Source of the DNA: Halomonas maura
Lineage (GTDB): Bacteria; Pseudomonadota; Gammaproteobacteria; Pseudomonadales; Halomonadaceae
Direction of reading: 5' to 3'
Assembly: GCF_030409305.1 (NCBI RefSeq)
Contig: NZ_JAUFPQ010000029.1
Location: 21,046-85,045, forward strand
DNA length: 64,000 bases
Positions 35,656 through 44,592 of this stretch are shown in pieces. The position numbers and the translations under genes were made by a program. Every line of letters begins with the position of its first letter. Within the stretch, counting starts at the first letter, position 1. The notes below the pieces were generated by a model. It worked only from the letters and a program-made list of their open reading frames with translations, was not told the DNA's origin and did no database searches.

Positions 35656-37224
35656 TCAGGTCACCGGCGCGGGATTGAACAGCACCAGGTCGTTGGCAAG
35701 GCCCAGCCGGTCGGCGGCGACCTTGCGGCGCCCGCTGGCCACGTCGAGGATCAGCCGGAACAGCTCCCAGCCCATCGCCTCGATACTCGCCTCGCCGGTG
35801 GCGATGCGCCCGGCATCGAGGTCGATCAGGTCGTGCCAGCGCCGCCCCAGGGTGGAGTTGCTCGAGACCTTGATCACCGGGGTCATCGGCAGGTTGTAGG
35901 GCGTGCCGCGCCCGGTGGTGAAGACCTGCAGGTTCATGCCCGCGGCGGCCTGCAGGGTGCCGCAGATGAAGTCGCTGGCCGGGGTGGCGGCGAAGGTCAG
36001 GCCGCGCTTGCGCAGCCGCTCGCCCGGGCCGATGACGTCGACGATCGGCGAGTTGCCGGACTTGATCACCGAGCCCAGCGCCTTCTCGACGATGTTGGAG
36101 AGCCCGCCCTGCTTGTTGCCGGGCGAGGTGTTCGCGCTGCGATCCACCTGGCCCTGGGACAGGTAGTCGTCGTACCAGGCCATCTGGTCGATCAGCGCCT
36201 GGCCGACCGAGCGATCCACCGCGCGCGGCGTCAGCAGGTGGATGGCGTCGCGCACCTCGGTGACCTCGGAGAACATCACGCTGCCCCCGGCACGCACGAT
36301 CAGGTCGGTGGCGAAGCCCACCGCCGGGTTGGCGGTCAAGCCGGAGAAGGCATCGCTGCCGCCGCACTGCATGCCCACCACCAGGTCGGACACCGGGCAG
36401 GTCTCGCGGCGACGACGGTCGAGACGCTCGAGATGGCGCTCGGCCATGGCCATGATGCCCGCGATCATCTCGCCGAAGCCCGTGAAGGATTCGTCCTGCA
36501 GGCTCAGCACGTTGGCCTCGGGATCGGCGGCCTCGGTGTTCTCGAAGACCCTCACCGGACGGTCCTCGACCAGGGTCGAGGGCTGCAGCTTCTCGCAGCC
36601 GAGTCCGATGACCATCACCTGGTTGCCGAAGTTGGGGTTCAGGGCCAGGTTCCTGAGGGTGCGAATCGGCACCACCGCCGCCGGGGCATTGATCGCCACG
36701 CCACAGCCATAGCTGTGATTGAGCCCCACCACGTCGTCGACATTGGGGAAGCGCGGCAGCAGCTCGCGCTTGATGCGCTGGACCACGTGATCGACGGTGC
36801 CCGCCACGCACTGCACGCTGGTGGTGATGCCGAGCACGTTCTTGGTGCCGACGCTGCCGTCGGCATTGCGGAAGCCCTCGAAGGTGTAGCCTTCCAGCGG
36901 CGCTGCCGACGGCGCCGGACGCGTGGCCAGCGGCAGGTCCTCCAGGGCCGGCGGGGTCGGCATGTGCAGATTGGTCTCGTTGACATGGCCGCCCCGGGGG
37001 ATAGGCGTGGCGGCCGTGCCGATGACCTCGCCATAGCGGATCACCTCATCGCCTTCCGCCAGCGCCACCAGCGCGACCTTGTGCCCCTGGGGAATGCTTG
37101 CCTGGAGCTCGATGCCGTCGTCGAGCCACTCACCGGCGGCCATGCCACCACCCTCGACGACGACGGCGACGTTGTCCCTGGGGTGAATGCGGATCACCCG
37201 GGGCGGCTGATTCGACTGCGTCAT
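35656..37224 (-). CDS. garD: Galactarate dehydratase
   Basis: A 522-residue UxaA/GarD-family dehydratase converting galactarate (meso) to 5-keto-4-deoxyglucarate with an iron-containing centre. The N-terminal SAF-like domain (I-R-I-H-P-R-D-N-V-A-V) is followed by the large domain with G-Y-x-R-x-D-G-S-V-G-T-K-N-like (F-R-N-A-D-G-S-V-G-T-K-N), N-H-S-Y-G-C-G, V-I-G-L-G-C-E, M-Q-C-G-G-S-D-A-F-S-G and F-T-T-G-R-G-T-P. Conserved cysteines are in place. It works in parallel with GudD. Confidence 0.95.
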   Translation of the reverse strand: MTQSNQPPRVIRIHPRDNVAVVVEGGGMAAGEWLDDGIELQASIPQGHKVALVALAEGDEVIRYGEVIGTAATPIPRGGHVNETNLHMPTPPALEDLPLATRPAPSAAPLEGYTFEGFRNADGSVGTKNVLGITTSVQCVAGTVDHVVQRIKRELLPRFPNVDDVVGLNHSYGCGVAINAPAAVVPIRTLRNLALNPNFGNQVMVIGLGCEKLQPSTLVEDRPVRVFENTEAADPEANVLSLQDESFTGFGEMIAGIMAMAERHLERLDRRRRETCPVSDLVVGMQCGGSDAFSGLTANPAVGFATDLIVRAGGSVMFSEVTEVRDAIHLLTPRAVDRSVGQALIDQMAWYDDYLSQGQVDRSANTSPGNKQGGLSNIVEKALGSVIKSGNSPIVDVIGPGERLRKRGLTFAATPASDFICGTLQAAAGMNLQVFTTGRGTPYNLPMTPVIKVSSNSTLGRRWHDLIDLDAGRIATGEASIEAMGWELFRLILDVASGRRKVAADRLGLANDLVLFNPAPVT

Positions 37225-37258
37225 GATCGGGCCTCACGGTTGTGCTGGGTGACGGGGT

Positions 37259-38770
37259 TCACTGGGAGGTCTCCAGGCGACGCTTGGCGTGGCTCTTCAG
37301 GCCCATCACCACGGAGAAGGTCACCGAGGCGGCGATCAGCGCCCAGAGCACCACCGCGATGGGGCTCTTGGTGAAGAAGATCGAATAGCCGCCGAAGGAC
37401 TCCAGGCTCTTGACGAAGTAGACCTCCGCCTGGCCGCCGAGGATAAAGCCGATGATCAGCGGGGCGACTTCCAGACCGACCTTCTGGATCAGATAGCCCA
37501 GCACGCCGAAGATCAGCAGGGTCCAGACATCGAACATGATGCCGTAGTTGATGGCATAGGCACCGACCACGCACATCATCACGATGATCGGGTAGAGGAT
37601 GTACTTGGGCACCAGCACCACCTTGGCGATGTGCTTGATGGCATAGAACATCAGGAAGAACATCACGCCATTGGCAAACACCAGCGCGGTCATCATCACG
37701 TACCAGGTGTCGGCATTCTCCGGGATGAACAGCGGACCGACCTGGATGCCCTGCAACGTGAAGGCCCCGATCAGCACCGCGGTGGTGGAGTCCCCCGGGA
37801 TGCCGAGCGACAGCAGCGGGATCAACGCGCCACCGGTCAACGCATTGTTGGCGGACTCGGAGGCGATCAGCCCCTGGGGCGCCCCCTTGCCCATCTCGCT
37901 GGAATCCCGAGACAGGTTCTTCTCCTGGGTGTAGGCCAGCACCGAGGCGGCACTCCCCCCGACCCCGGGCAGCATGCCGACGAAGGTGCCGATGAAGGAG
38001 GAACGCACCAGGTTGGTCAGCCGCCCCCTGAAGATGCCGAAGGAGAAACCGCCGCCCTTGCCGATCTTGATCTCCTTGCCGGACAGGCCGCTCTTCACGC
38101 CCTGCTCGGCTTCCAGCAGGATGGTGGCGATACCGAAGATACCGATCAGCACCGGCAGCAGGGAGAAGCCCTCGAACAGGTAAGGCTCGAGGAAATCGAA
38201 CATCAGCCGCGTCTTGCCGTTGCCGCCATCCGAGATGCTGTAGGTGCCGATCAGGCTCAGCCAGATCCCCAGCACACCGCTGAAGATGCCCACCAGCATG
38301 TTGCGAGACATGGAGGCGATGACGGTCAGGGCCAGCAGGATGATCAGGAACTTCTCCACATAGGAGAACTTGATCGAGAACTCGGCCAGCAGCGGCGCAA
38401 AGAGAAAGAGAATCGCCGCACTGACCAGCCCGCCGACCACGGAGGCCACCACGCAGACCCGCAGCGCGCGTTCGCCCTCGCCCCGCTGGGCCATGGGATA
38501 GCCATCGAAGGTGGTGGTGATCGAGGAGGGGGTGCCGGGAATGTTGAGCAACACGGCCGGCACCATGCCACCGGAGATCCCCCCCACATAGAGCCCCAGC
38601 AACAGTGCCAGGCCATGGTGGAGTCCCAGGGCGTAGGTAAGCGGCAGACACACCGCCACGGCCATGGTCGCGGTCATCCCGGGGATGGCCCCGAAGATGA
38701 TGCCGACCAGGGCCCCCAGGGCCGCCAGCAGGAAGAAGGTGATATCGAGTAACGACAGTATATCCAGCAT
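37259..38770 (-). CDS. TTT transporter large membrane subunit (TctA family)
   Basis: A 503-residue polytopic membrane protein of the tripartite tricarboxylate transporter family. The family motif near the N-terminus (G-A-I-P-G-M-T-A-T-M-A-V-A-V) and the G-x-x-x-G region (L-P-G-V-G-G-S-A-A-S-V) are present, with about eleven membrane segments. It forms a complex with the TctB-like subunit and the periplasmic receptor. Its place between garD and tctB inside the catabolic operon suggests a hexarate or hexuronate substrate rather than citrate. Confidence 0.93.
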   Translation of the reverse strand: MLDILSLLDITFFLLAALGALVGIIFGAIPGMTATMAVAVCLPLTYALGLHHGLALLLGLYVGGISGGMVPAVLLNIPGTPSSITTTFDGYPMAQRGEGERALRVCVVASVVGGLVSAAILFLFAPLLAEFSIKFSYVEKFLIILLALTVIASMSRNMLVGIFSGVLGIWLSLIGTYSISDGGNGKTRLMFDFLEPYLFEGFSLLPVLIGIFGIATILLEAEQGVKSGLSGKEIKIGKGGGFSFGIFRGRLTNLVRSSFIGTFVGMLPGVGGSAASVLAYTQEKNLSRDSSEMGKGAPQGLIASESANNALTGGALIPLLSLGIPGDSTTAVLIGAFTLQGIQVGPLFIPENADTWYVMMTALVFANGVMFFLMFYAIKHIAKVVLVPKYILYPIIVMMCVVGAYAINYGIMFDVWTLLIFGVLGYLIQKVGLEVAPLIIGFILGGQAEVYFVKSLESFGGYSIFFTKSPIAVVLWALIAASVTFSVVMGLKSHAKRRLETSQ

Positions 38771-38784
38771 CGGGAACGACTCCG

Positions 38785-39228
38785 CTACGGCAGGGTGATT
38801 TGGAACAGCTTGGCGAGGATGAACCACGCCAGGCTCGGCGCCACGACGGCGTTGATGGCGGCCGTCACGACCTTGCGCCTGGTCCTGGTGTGCATGTACA
38901 TCAGCGACATCAGGAAGACGAAGACGATCGAGACAGACAGGAAGCCGTAGCCCGTATAGGGAAAGAGGTTGCCGACCACCGCCATCAGGTAGAAATAGGC
39001 GGCGATCAACGCCAGGGAGCCGAAGAAGCGGTACTTGTCCATGGACTCGCCGAGGATCGGCAGCGTCCTTTCCCCCCGCCTGACGGCGGCGAAGAAGGGC
39101 AACACCCTGAGCACCAGAATCAATGCGAAGAGCCCCCCCATCAGCCAATGAATGATGCGAGGAAAGAACAAGTGAGAGGTCTCGAAGTCAATCGAGACAC
39201 TGAACAGGGATGTCAGTCCGGATTCCAT
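38785..39228 (-). CDS. TTT transporter small membrane subunit (TctB family)
   Basis: A 147-residue protein with four membrane helices, the size and layout of TctB subunits. The conserved L-F-P-Y-T-G-Y-G-F-L-like centre and the C-terminal F-x-x-L-L-x-I-x-L-P-type end (F-I-L-A-K-L-F-Q-I-T-L-P) fit. It lies 14 nt upstream of tctA. Confidence 0.88.
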   Translation of the reverse strand: MESGLTSLFSVSIDFETSHLFFPRIIHWLMGGLFALILVLRVLPFFAAVRRGERTLPILGESMDKYRFFGSLALIAAYFYLMAVVGNLFPYTGYGFLSVSIVFVFLMSLMYMHTRTRRKVVTAAINAVVAPSLAWFILAKLFQITLP

Positions 39229-39330
39229 AGCGGCTCCGATGAAGGCTTTCGTTCAAGCGAGCCCTTCGACGTTATAGGAGTGGAACAGCAGCGGGTAAGC
39301 CGGCGGGAAGCTCCTGCCGGCGACCATCTC

Positions 39331-40380
39331 TTACTGGATATTCTCGATGACGCCCTCGTAGACGGACATCTTGTTCTCCAGGTACTCCGCTGCCTCGTCG
39401 GACGGCTTGAAATTGGGGATGAAGAAGGAGTTCTTCTGGACTTCCTGGATCTCGCCCTCGGCATAGATCTCGCCCAGCGCCTCATCGATCTGGTCCACGA
39501 TCGCCGGATCCATGTCCTTGTTGTAGAGGAAGAAGAACTCCTTATCGAAGGTGAAGTTCTCGTCGCCCATGGTGACGGTCACGTTGGGCTCCACGTACTC
39601 CAGCAGCTGCTCGCGAGAGGTCTGGCCCAGGCCGTCTTCCGGCGCCTGCTCGATGGTGCCCTGGCGTGCGGTCAGCCACACGAAGCGCATGGCCTTCTGA
39701 TCGTCCGCCGGTAGGCGGGTATACTGCTCGTTGGCCTGCACGGTGCCATTGATCAGGTCCGCCTGGTCATCGAAGAGCTGCTGGTTCTTGTCCGCCTGGG
39801 AGCCGGTGTTGACCGCCACCAGGTTGTCTTCCATTCCCGGGTGCTCGATGGCGATGGCATTCTTCAGGGCACTGAAGCCGATCTCGGAGACCCCGCCCGG
39901 CTGGATCGCCACGCGAACCTCTTCACCGTCTCCCACCGCCGCGATGACCTGGTCGAGGTTCTCGTAGGGGGAATCCTTGGGCACCAGGTAGGCGTTGCCG
40001 GGGTTGATGGCGACGGTCGGGCCGATGGTGTACTTCTCGAAGATGTTGTCATACCCCTCGACCCCGTACAGGTAGCCGAGGTAGGACTGATCGTGGAAGA
40101 TCATCAGGGTATTGCCGCGCGGGTCGCGATCCAGAAAACGGAAGGCCGAGCTGGCACCGACGGCATCCACCTTCATGTTGAGGTCGAGCTTCTCGGCCAG
40201 GGCATCGACGACGATGCTGGAGTTCTGGTAGGTGTCGCCTCCGGTCGAGGTCGAGCCGATCACCACGCGGACGTTACCCCGCAGGGGGCCGTCGGCGGCC
40301 ATGGCGGCGGCGCTGCCGAAGGCCATGCCGGCCATCAGCACGGAGACACCAAGGGTCTTGGGTACGTTGGGCATGCTCAT
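39331..40380 (-). CDS. TTT transporter periplasmic substrate-binding protein (TctC family)
   Basis: A 349-residue receptor with a signal peptide (A-G-M-A-F-G-S-A-A-A-M-A-A). The mature part shows TTT-receptor features: an early V-V-I-G-S-T-S-T-G-G-D loop and A-I-Q-P-G-G-V-S-E-I-G-F for ligand contact. It delivers substrate to the TctAB membrane pair. It is the second gene of the operon, 47 nt after kdgD. Ligand assignment to hexarates is inference from context. Confidence 0.88.
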   Translation of the reverse strand: MSMPNVPKTLGVSVLMAGMAFGSAAAMAADGPLRGNVRVVIGSTSTGGDTYQNSSIVVDALAEKLDLNMKVDAVGASSAFRFLDRDPRGNTLMIFHDQSYLGYLYGVEGYDNIFEKYTIGPTVAINPGNAYLVPKDSPYENLDQVIAAVGDGEEVRVAIQPGGVSEIGFSALKNAIAIEHPGMEDNLVAVNTGSQADKNQQLFDDQADLINGTVQANEQYTRLPADDQKAMRFVWLTARQGTIEQAPEDGLGQTSREQLLEYVEPNVTVTMGDENFTFDKEFFFLYNKDMDPAIVDQIDEALGEIYAEGEIQEVQKNSFFIPNFKPSDEAAEYLENKMSVYEGVIENIQ

Positions 40381-40427
40381 GGGTTCACCTCTTTGCTGTC
40401 GTTGTTGAGGATGGGTGAAGGACAGGC

Positions 40428-41345
40428 TTACAAGCCTTTGGCGGTCTCGACCAGGGCTTCCAGTCGAGCCCGCTCATCGGCACTGGGCATCTCGAGCGGC
40501 GCGCGAACGCTGCCGGCGGGACGCCCAATGATCTCGGCACCGGCCTTGATCAGGCTGACCGCATAGCCGGCCTTGTGGTCGCGCAGGTCGACGAAGGGCA
40601 GGAAGAATTCGCGAGAGATGCGACGCACGGTGTCGGTATCGCCGACCCGCAGCGCCTTGTAGAAGGTCACCGCCATGTCCGGCACGAAATTGAACACCGC
40701 GCTGGAGTAGGTGTTCACCCCCATCGCCAGATAGGCCTCGGCCATGATCTCGGCGGTGGGTACGCCGCCCACATAGGCCAGGCGGTCACCGACGGTCTTG
40801 ATGATCCGGTTCAGGGCCTGCATGTCGCCCTTGCCGTCCTTGAGACCGATCAGGTTGGGGCAGGCATCGGCCAGGCGCTGCACCGCCGCCGGCTGCATGA
40901 TGCCGTTGCCGCGATTGTAGTAGATCACGCTGATCGACGTGGCCTCACAGATCTGCCGCGCATACTCCACCAGGCCGTCCTGGGGACACTCGGTCAGATA
41001 GGGCGGCATCAGCAGGATGCCATCGGCCCCCTCCTCCTCGGCGATTCGCGCGAAGGCGCTGCCGGTGGCCACGCTCAGGCCCGCGCTGGCGATCACCGGC
41101 AGCTTGCCGTCGACGGTCTTCACCGCCAGTCGCACGATCTCGCGGAACTCGTCCCGGGACAGGTTGAAGAACTCCCCGGTGCCCCCGGCGACGAACACCG
41201 CCGAGATCTCGTGGCTGATGAACCACTCCAGCCGCTGGCGATAGCTCTCGGCGTCGAAGCGCCCCTGAGCGTCGAAATCGGTGACCGGGAAGGACAGCAG
41301 CCCGTCACTGATCGCCTTCTTGACATCTTCGCGTGTAAAGCTCAC
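40428..41345 (-). CDS. kdgD: 5-dehydro-4-deoxyglucarate dehydratase
   Basis: A DHDPS-family TIM barrel of 305 residues that decarboxylates and dehydrates 5-keto-4-deoxyglucarate to 2-oxoglutarate semialdehyde. The Schiff-base lysine is in L-I-G-L-K-D-G-K-G-D; the G-G-T-G-E-F-F-N-L substrate loop and the Y-Y-N-R-G-N-G segment are diagnostic of KdgD. I chose the GTG at 41345 (AGGA upstream, family N-terminus S-F-T-R-E-D-V) over the ATG at 41402, which adds 19 unconserved residues. It is the first gene of the catabolic operon. Confidence 0.93.
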   Translation of the reverse strand: MSFTREDVKKAISDGLLSFPVTDFDAQGRFDAESYRQRLEWFISHEISAVFVAGGTGEFFNLSRDEFREIVRLAVKTVDGKLPVIASAGLSVATGSAFARIAEEEGADGILLMPPYLTECPQDGLVEYARQICEATSISVIYYNRGNGIMQPAAVQRLADACPNLIGLKDGKGDMQALNRIIKTVGDRLAYVGGVPTAEIMAEAYLAMGVNTYSSAVFNFVPDMAVTFYKALRVGDTDTVRRISREFFLPFVDLRDHKAGYAVSLIKAGAEIIGRPAGSVRAPLEMPSADERARLEALVETAKGL

Positions 41346-41396
41346 CTGATCGTCCTCTTGTTCATCCAGGGCGGCGCGAGGAGCCCCGGCCGCTCG

Positions 41397-41419
41397 TGTC
41401 ATACATCATACATATGACA
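41397..41419. promoter_or_regulatory. Inverted-repeat operator upstream of kdgD
   Basis: A perfect 7-bp inverted repeat, TGTCATA-N9-TATGACA, 52 nt upstream of the kdgD GTG and between kdgD and the divergent AEC gene. Size and symmetry fit a FadR-type GntR dimer. A degenerate copy lies upstream of the gntR gene at 29850-29872. Confidence 0.6.
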
Positions 41420-41575
41420 ACCTAGCCGCCCATCATCGGACTGACAATAGCCGCTATGGTAGATTGCGACTAAAGTTGCACCACCCCGAGGCAAGCCTGG
41501 CCGCGGCACACGCCGAGATCGACTCGGTGCCGCCGGCGTCATGGTGATGTCCGGCTGGCCTCACAGGACGCACGC

Positions 41576-42538
41576 ATGTCATTGATCGACATCTTTCTCT
41601 CGACGCTGAACATCACCCTGCCGGTGTTCGCCATGGTGTTCATCGGCATCGGCCTGAAGCGTCTGCGCTGGATCGACCAGGCCTTCGTCAATACCGCATC
41701 GAGGCTGGTGTTTCGCGGCACCCTGCCGGCGCTGCTGTTCTTCGGCCTGAGCGATACCGACCTGGAGACGACCTTCGATCCCTGGATGCTGGGCTTCTTC
41801 GCCCTGGCCACCCTGGCGAGCTTCGCCGCGGCCTGGGGCTGGGCCATCCTGCGCGTGCGACGCCCGCTGCGGGGGGTCTATGTCCAGGGCGCCTTTCGCG
41901 GCAACTGTGGCGTCGTCGGCCTGGCCCTGGCCGCCGGCATGTACGGCGACGCGGGACTGTCGCTGGGCGGCCTGCTGCTGGGCGTGGTGATCCTGAGCTA
42001 CAACGTGCTCTCGGTGATCGTGCTGGCGACCTACCAGCCCCGCGAGGAAGGGGCGCCGAAGGGCATCGACTGGGCCGGCTTCTCCCGTCACATCCTGACC
42101 AACCCGTTGATCCTGGCCGTGGTTGCGGCCAGCCCCTTCGCCGTGTTCGAGGTGCCGCTGCCCGACTGGCTGACCACCACCGGCGACTACTTCGCCTCGC
42201 TCACCCTGCCCCTGGCGCTGATCTGCATCGGCGCCACCCTCTCCACCCGCGCCCTCAAGACGGGCTATCGCACCACCCTGAGCGCCAGCCTGGCCAAGAT
42301 GGTGGTCGTGCCGGCGGTGGCGACCCTGCTGGCGGTAGCGGCGGGCTTCACCGGCCCGGCGCTGGGGGTAATGTTCCTGTTCTTCGCCAGTCCCACGGCG
42401 GCGGCGGCCTTCGTGATGGCCAAGGCCATGGGCAACGACGAGACCCTCACCGCCAACATCATCGCCCTGACCACGCTGATGGCCAGCCTCACCGTGACGC
42501 TGGGGGTCATCGCCCTGCGCGTCGCCGGGCTGATCTAG
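41576..42538 (+). CDS. AEC-family transporter
   Basis: A 320-residue membrane protein of the auxin efflux carrier family, with about ten helices. Family cues: an N-terminal helix followed by I-G-x-G-L-K-R, G-A-F-R-G-N-C-G-V-V-G-L in the middle, and L-A-L-I-C-I-G-A-T-L later. Bacterial members move organic acids, malonate or amino acids; the substrate here is unknown. It is divergent from kdgD across the operator and may be controlled with the island. AGGACG precedes the start. Confidence 0.88.
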   Translation: MSLIDIFLSTLNITLPVFAMVFIGIGLKRLRWIDQAFVNTASRLVFRGTLPALLFFGLSDTDLETTFDPWMLGFFALATLASFAAAWGWAILRVRRPLRGVYVQGAFRGNCGVVGLALAAGMYGDAGLSLGGLLLGVVILSYNVLSVIVLATYQPREEGAPKGIDWAGFSRHILTNPLILAVVAASPFAVFEVPLPDWLTTTGDYFASLTLPLALICIGATLSTRALKTGYRTTLSASLAKMVVVPAVATLLAVAAGFTGPALGVMFLFFASPTAAAAFVMAKAMGNDETLTANIIALTTLMASLTVTLGVIALRVAGLI

Positions 42539-42554
42539 GCCATGCCCGAAACGC

Positions 42555-42580
42555 CGACGGCGCCCCGCGGGGCGCCGTCG
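42555..42580. terminator. 26-bp perfect palindrome after the AEC gene
   Basis: Two 13-bp arms (CGACGGCGCCCCG and its complement) with no spacer, 17 nt after the AEC gene stop. No T-run. Probable stem-loop end of the transcript. Confidence 0.55.
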
Positions 42581-42615
42581 ATGTGCAGTGATGCGGTGTT
42601 GCCAGCCAAGGGAGG

Positions 42616-42929
42616 CTAGCGCGCCCCCCCGGCCACGGTCCCCTCGACCACCTCGAACTGCTCGGGGCCTGTGCCGGCAGCGGGTCGGCATGGGCACGCT
42701 TGACGTCGTCGCTGCCCAGCCAGGCGCGGAAGGCGTCCGGGCTCTTTCACTCGGTCTCCCACTCGGTCTACACCAGCTAGGGCACCCGGTTGCCCTGGGG
42801 GCGCAGCACCCGCCTGGCCTTGAGACCGGGCTGCCTGTCGCTCTCCCCGGCCCGGCCCCGGAAGCGGGCCTCGGATGCCGCCTCGACGCCCGGGCTCACA
42901 TCGATGCGCTGATCGACGATATCGCTCAT
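42616..42929 (-). pseudogene. Broken antibiotic biosynthesis monooxygenase (ABM)-type gene
   Basis: From an ATG at 42929 the frame reads M-S-D-I-V-D-Q-R-I-D-V-S-P-G and R-Q-P-G-L-K-A-R-R-V-L-R-P-Q-G-N, the start of a small ABM/heme-monooxygenase-fold protein. It is then interrupted by in-frame stops at 42777-42779, 42768-42770 and 42747-42749, although family-like sequence continues between and after them (T-E-W-E-T-E; F-R-A-W-L-G-S-D-D-V-K-R-A-H-A). The expected C-terminus (G-T-G-P-E-Q-F-E-V-V-E-G) appears only after a frameshift. The gene is dead. Confidence 0.8.
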
Positions 42930-42942
42930 CCCGGCTGCTCGC

Positions 42943-43425
42943 TCAGGCGATATCGGCGGGTGACGTGAAACGGGCCAGCCGGGCACAGCCGGCGGCGGGC
43001 ACCTCGGCCGCGAGTTCGACGATGGCGGCGGTGGGGAACCCCAGGCCGCGGTCGGCGCGTCCCTCCACCAGCAGCCCGGTGAGCGCGCCCACCAGCGGCA
43101 TGTGGCTGACCAGCATCAGCGGCCGGTCTTCCGCCTGCTCGAGCAGCCAGTCGACCACCGCCTGGGGCGGGTCGTCCGGGGTGATCAGCGGCAGCGTCTC
43201 CACCGCGAGGCCCAGGGCCTCGGCCACCCGATCGGCGGTCTGGCGGGCCCGTCGATAGGGACTCGACAGCAGGCGTAGCCGGGTGAGGTCGAGGTCGCGG
43301 CGGGCCGCCAGCCAGGTCCCCATGCGGGCCGCCTCGCGCTCGCCTCGCTCGGTGAGCCGGCGCTCCGGGTCGGGGCTGCCGGCCCCGGCCTGCCCGTGGC
43401 GCATGATCAGCAGCGGCTCAGCCAT
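42943..43425 (-). CDS. sixA: Phosphohistidine phosphatase SixA
   Basis: A 160-residue histidine phosphatase. The catalytic R-H-G motif is at the start (L-I-M-R-H-G-Q-A), with the second Arg in S-S-P-Y-R-R-A-R-Q-T-A and the second His in V-S-H-M-P-L-V-G. SixA dephosphorylates phosphohistidine proteins, in E. coli the nitrogen PTS protein NPr. It overlaps gpsA by 8 bp. Confidence 0.92.
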   Translation of the reverse strand: MAEPLLIMRHGQAGAGSPDPERRLTERGEREAARMGTWLAARRDLDLTRLRLLSSPYRRARQTADRVAEALGLAVETLPLITPDDPPQAVVDWLLEQAEDRPLMLVSHMPLVGALTGLLVEGRADRGLGFPTAAIVELAAEVPAAGCARLARFTSPADIA

Positions 43426-44485
43426 CGTCCTGGCCCTCGAGGCGACGGGCCTGGGTCACGGCCTCTCGGGACAGGGTGAACTCGACGTCGCTGCTCTGCT
43501 CGCCCTGCATCAGCAAGCGGGCCATCTGGCGCGCCGGCACCCCCTCGAAGAGCACCTGATAGAGGCCCTCGGCCAGCGGCATGTAGACGCCGTCGCGTCG
43601 GGCCTGATCGCGCACCAGGCGCACGGTGTTGACGCCCTCGGCCACCTGGCCCAGCGCCTCGACGGCCTCGTCCAGGGTGCGGCCCTCGCCCAGCGCGTAG
43701 CCGACGCGGTAGTTGCGCGACAGCTTCGAGGAGCAGGTGACGATCAGGTCACCGACCCCGGCCAGCCCCAGGAAGGTCATGGGGTTGGCGCCCTGGTCCA
43801 CGGCGAAGCGGCTCATCTCGGCGAGCGCCCGGGTCATCAGCATGCTGCGAGTGTTCTCGCCCATGCCCAGCGCCGCGGCCATGCCGGCGGCGATGGCGTA
43901 GATGTTCTTCAGGGCGCCGCCGAGCTCGACGCCGTAGCGATCGTTGCTGGCATAGACCCGGAAGTAGTCGCAGCCCAGTGCCGTCTGGACCCGGGCCCGG
44001 GTCAGGGGGTCGTCGCTGGCGATCACGGTGGCGGTGAGCTGCTTGTCGGCGACCTCCGAGGCCAGGTTGGGACCGGACAGCACGCCGATATGCGCGAAGC
44101 CGGTCTCCTCCTCGAGGATCCGGCTCATCAGCTTGAAGCCCTCCTCCTGGATGCCCTTGGTGGTGCTGACCAGGATCTGCTCCGGACGCAGCCAGGGCCG
44201 CGCCTGGCGGACCACCTCGCGAAAGGCCTTGGACGGAATCGCCACCAGCACCAGGTCGGCGCCCGCGAGCACCGCGTGCATCTCGCTGGACGCGGCCACC
44301 GCGGGGTTGATGGCATAGTCGGGCAGGTAACGGGAGTTGCGGTGGTCGCGATTGATCTCGGTGGCGAGCTCGTCGTCGCGCAGCCACTGGTGAACCACGG
44401 CGCCGTTGTCGGCGGCGATGCTGGCAAGCGCGGTGCCGAAGCTGCCGCCGCCCAGTACCGCCACCCTCAAGCGATCGTCAGGCAT
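43418..44485 (-). CDS. gpsA: Glycerol-3-phosphate dehydrogenase [NAD(P)+]
   Basis: Reduces DHAP to sn-glycerol-3-phosphate for phospholipid synthesis. The 355-residue protein has the nucleotide-binding motif V-L-G-G-G-S-F-G-T-A-L-A at the N-terminus, L-S-G-P-N-L-A-S-E-V, the catalytic Lys in E-L-G-G-A-L-K-N-I-Y-A-I, and G-L-A-G-V-G-D-L-I-V-T-C-S-S. The ATG at 44485 gives the usual length. Coupled to sixA. Confidence 0.96.
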   Translation of the reverse strand: MPDDRLRVAVLGGGSFGTALASIAADNGAVVHQWLRDDELATEINRDHRNSRYLPDYAINPAVAASSEMHAVLAGADLVLVAIPSKAFREVVRQARPWLRPEQILVSTTKGIQEEGFKLMSRILEEETGFAHIGVLSGPNLASEVADKQLTATVIASDDPLTRARVQTALGCDYFRVYASNDRYGVELGGALKNIYAIAAGMAAALGMGENTRSMLMTRALAEMSRFAVDQGANPMTFLGLAGVGDLIVTCSSKLSRNYRVGYALGEGRTLDEAVEALGQVAEGVNTVRLVRDQARRDGVYMPLAEGLYQVLFEGVPARQMARLLMQGEQSSDVEFTLSREAVTQARRLEGQDDG

Positions 44486-44525
44486 GCTCGATCCTAGCTG
44501 CTGTGTGTTGCCGATCATTGTAACG

Positions 44526-44549
44526 AAAAACGCCCCGAATCGGGGCGTT
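44526..44549 (-). terminator. Rho-independent terminator after pntB
   Basis: A perfect 9-bp stem (AACGCCCCG / CGGGGCGTT) with a 3-nt loop; read on the minus strand it is followed by five T residues. It ends the pntAB transcript upstream of gpsA. Confidence 0.88.
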
Positions 44550-44592
44550 GGGAATGGCGGGGTCCGGGCCGGCGGGGCCGGCCCGGAGACGC

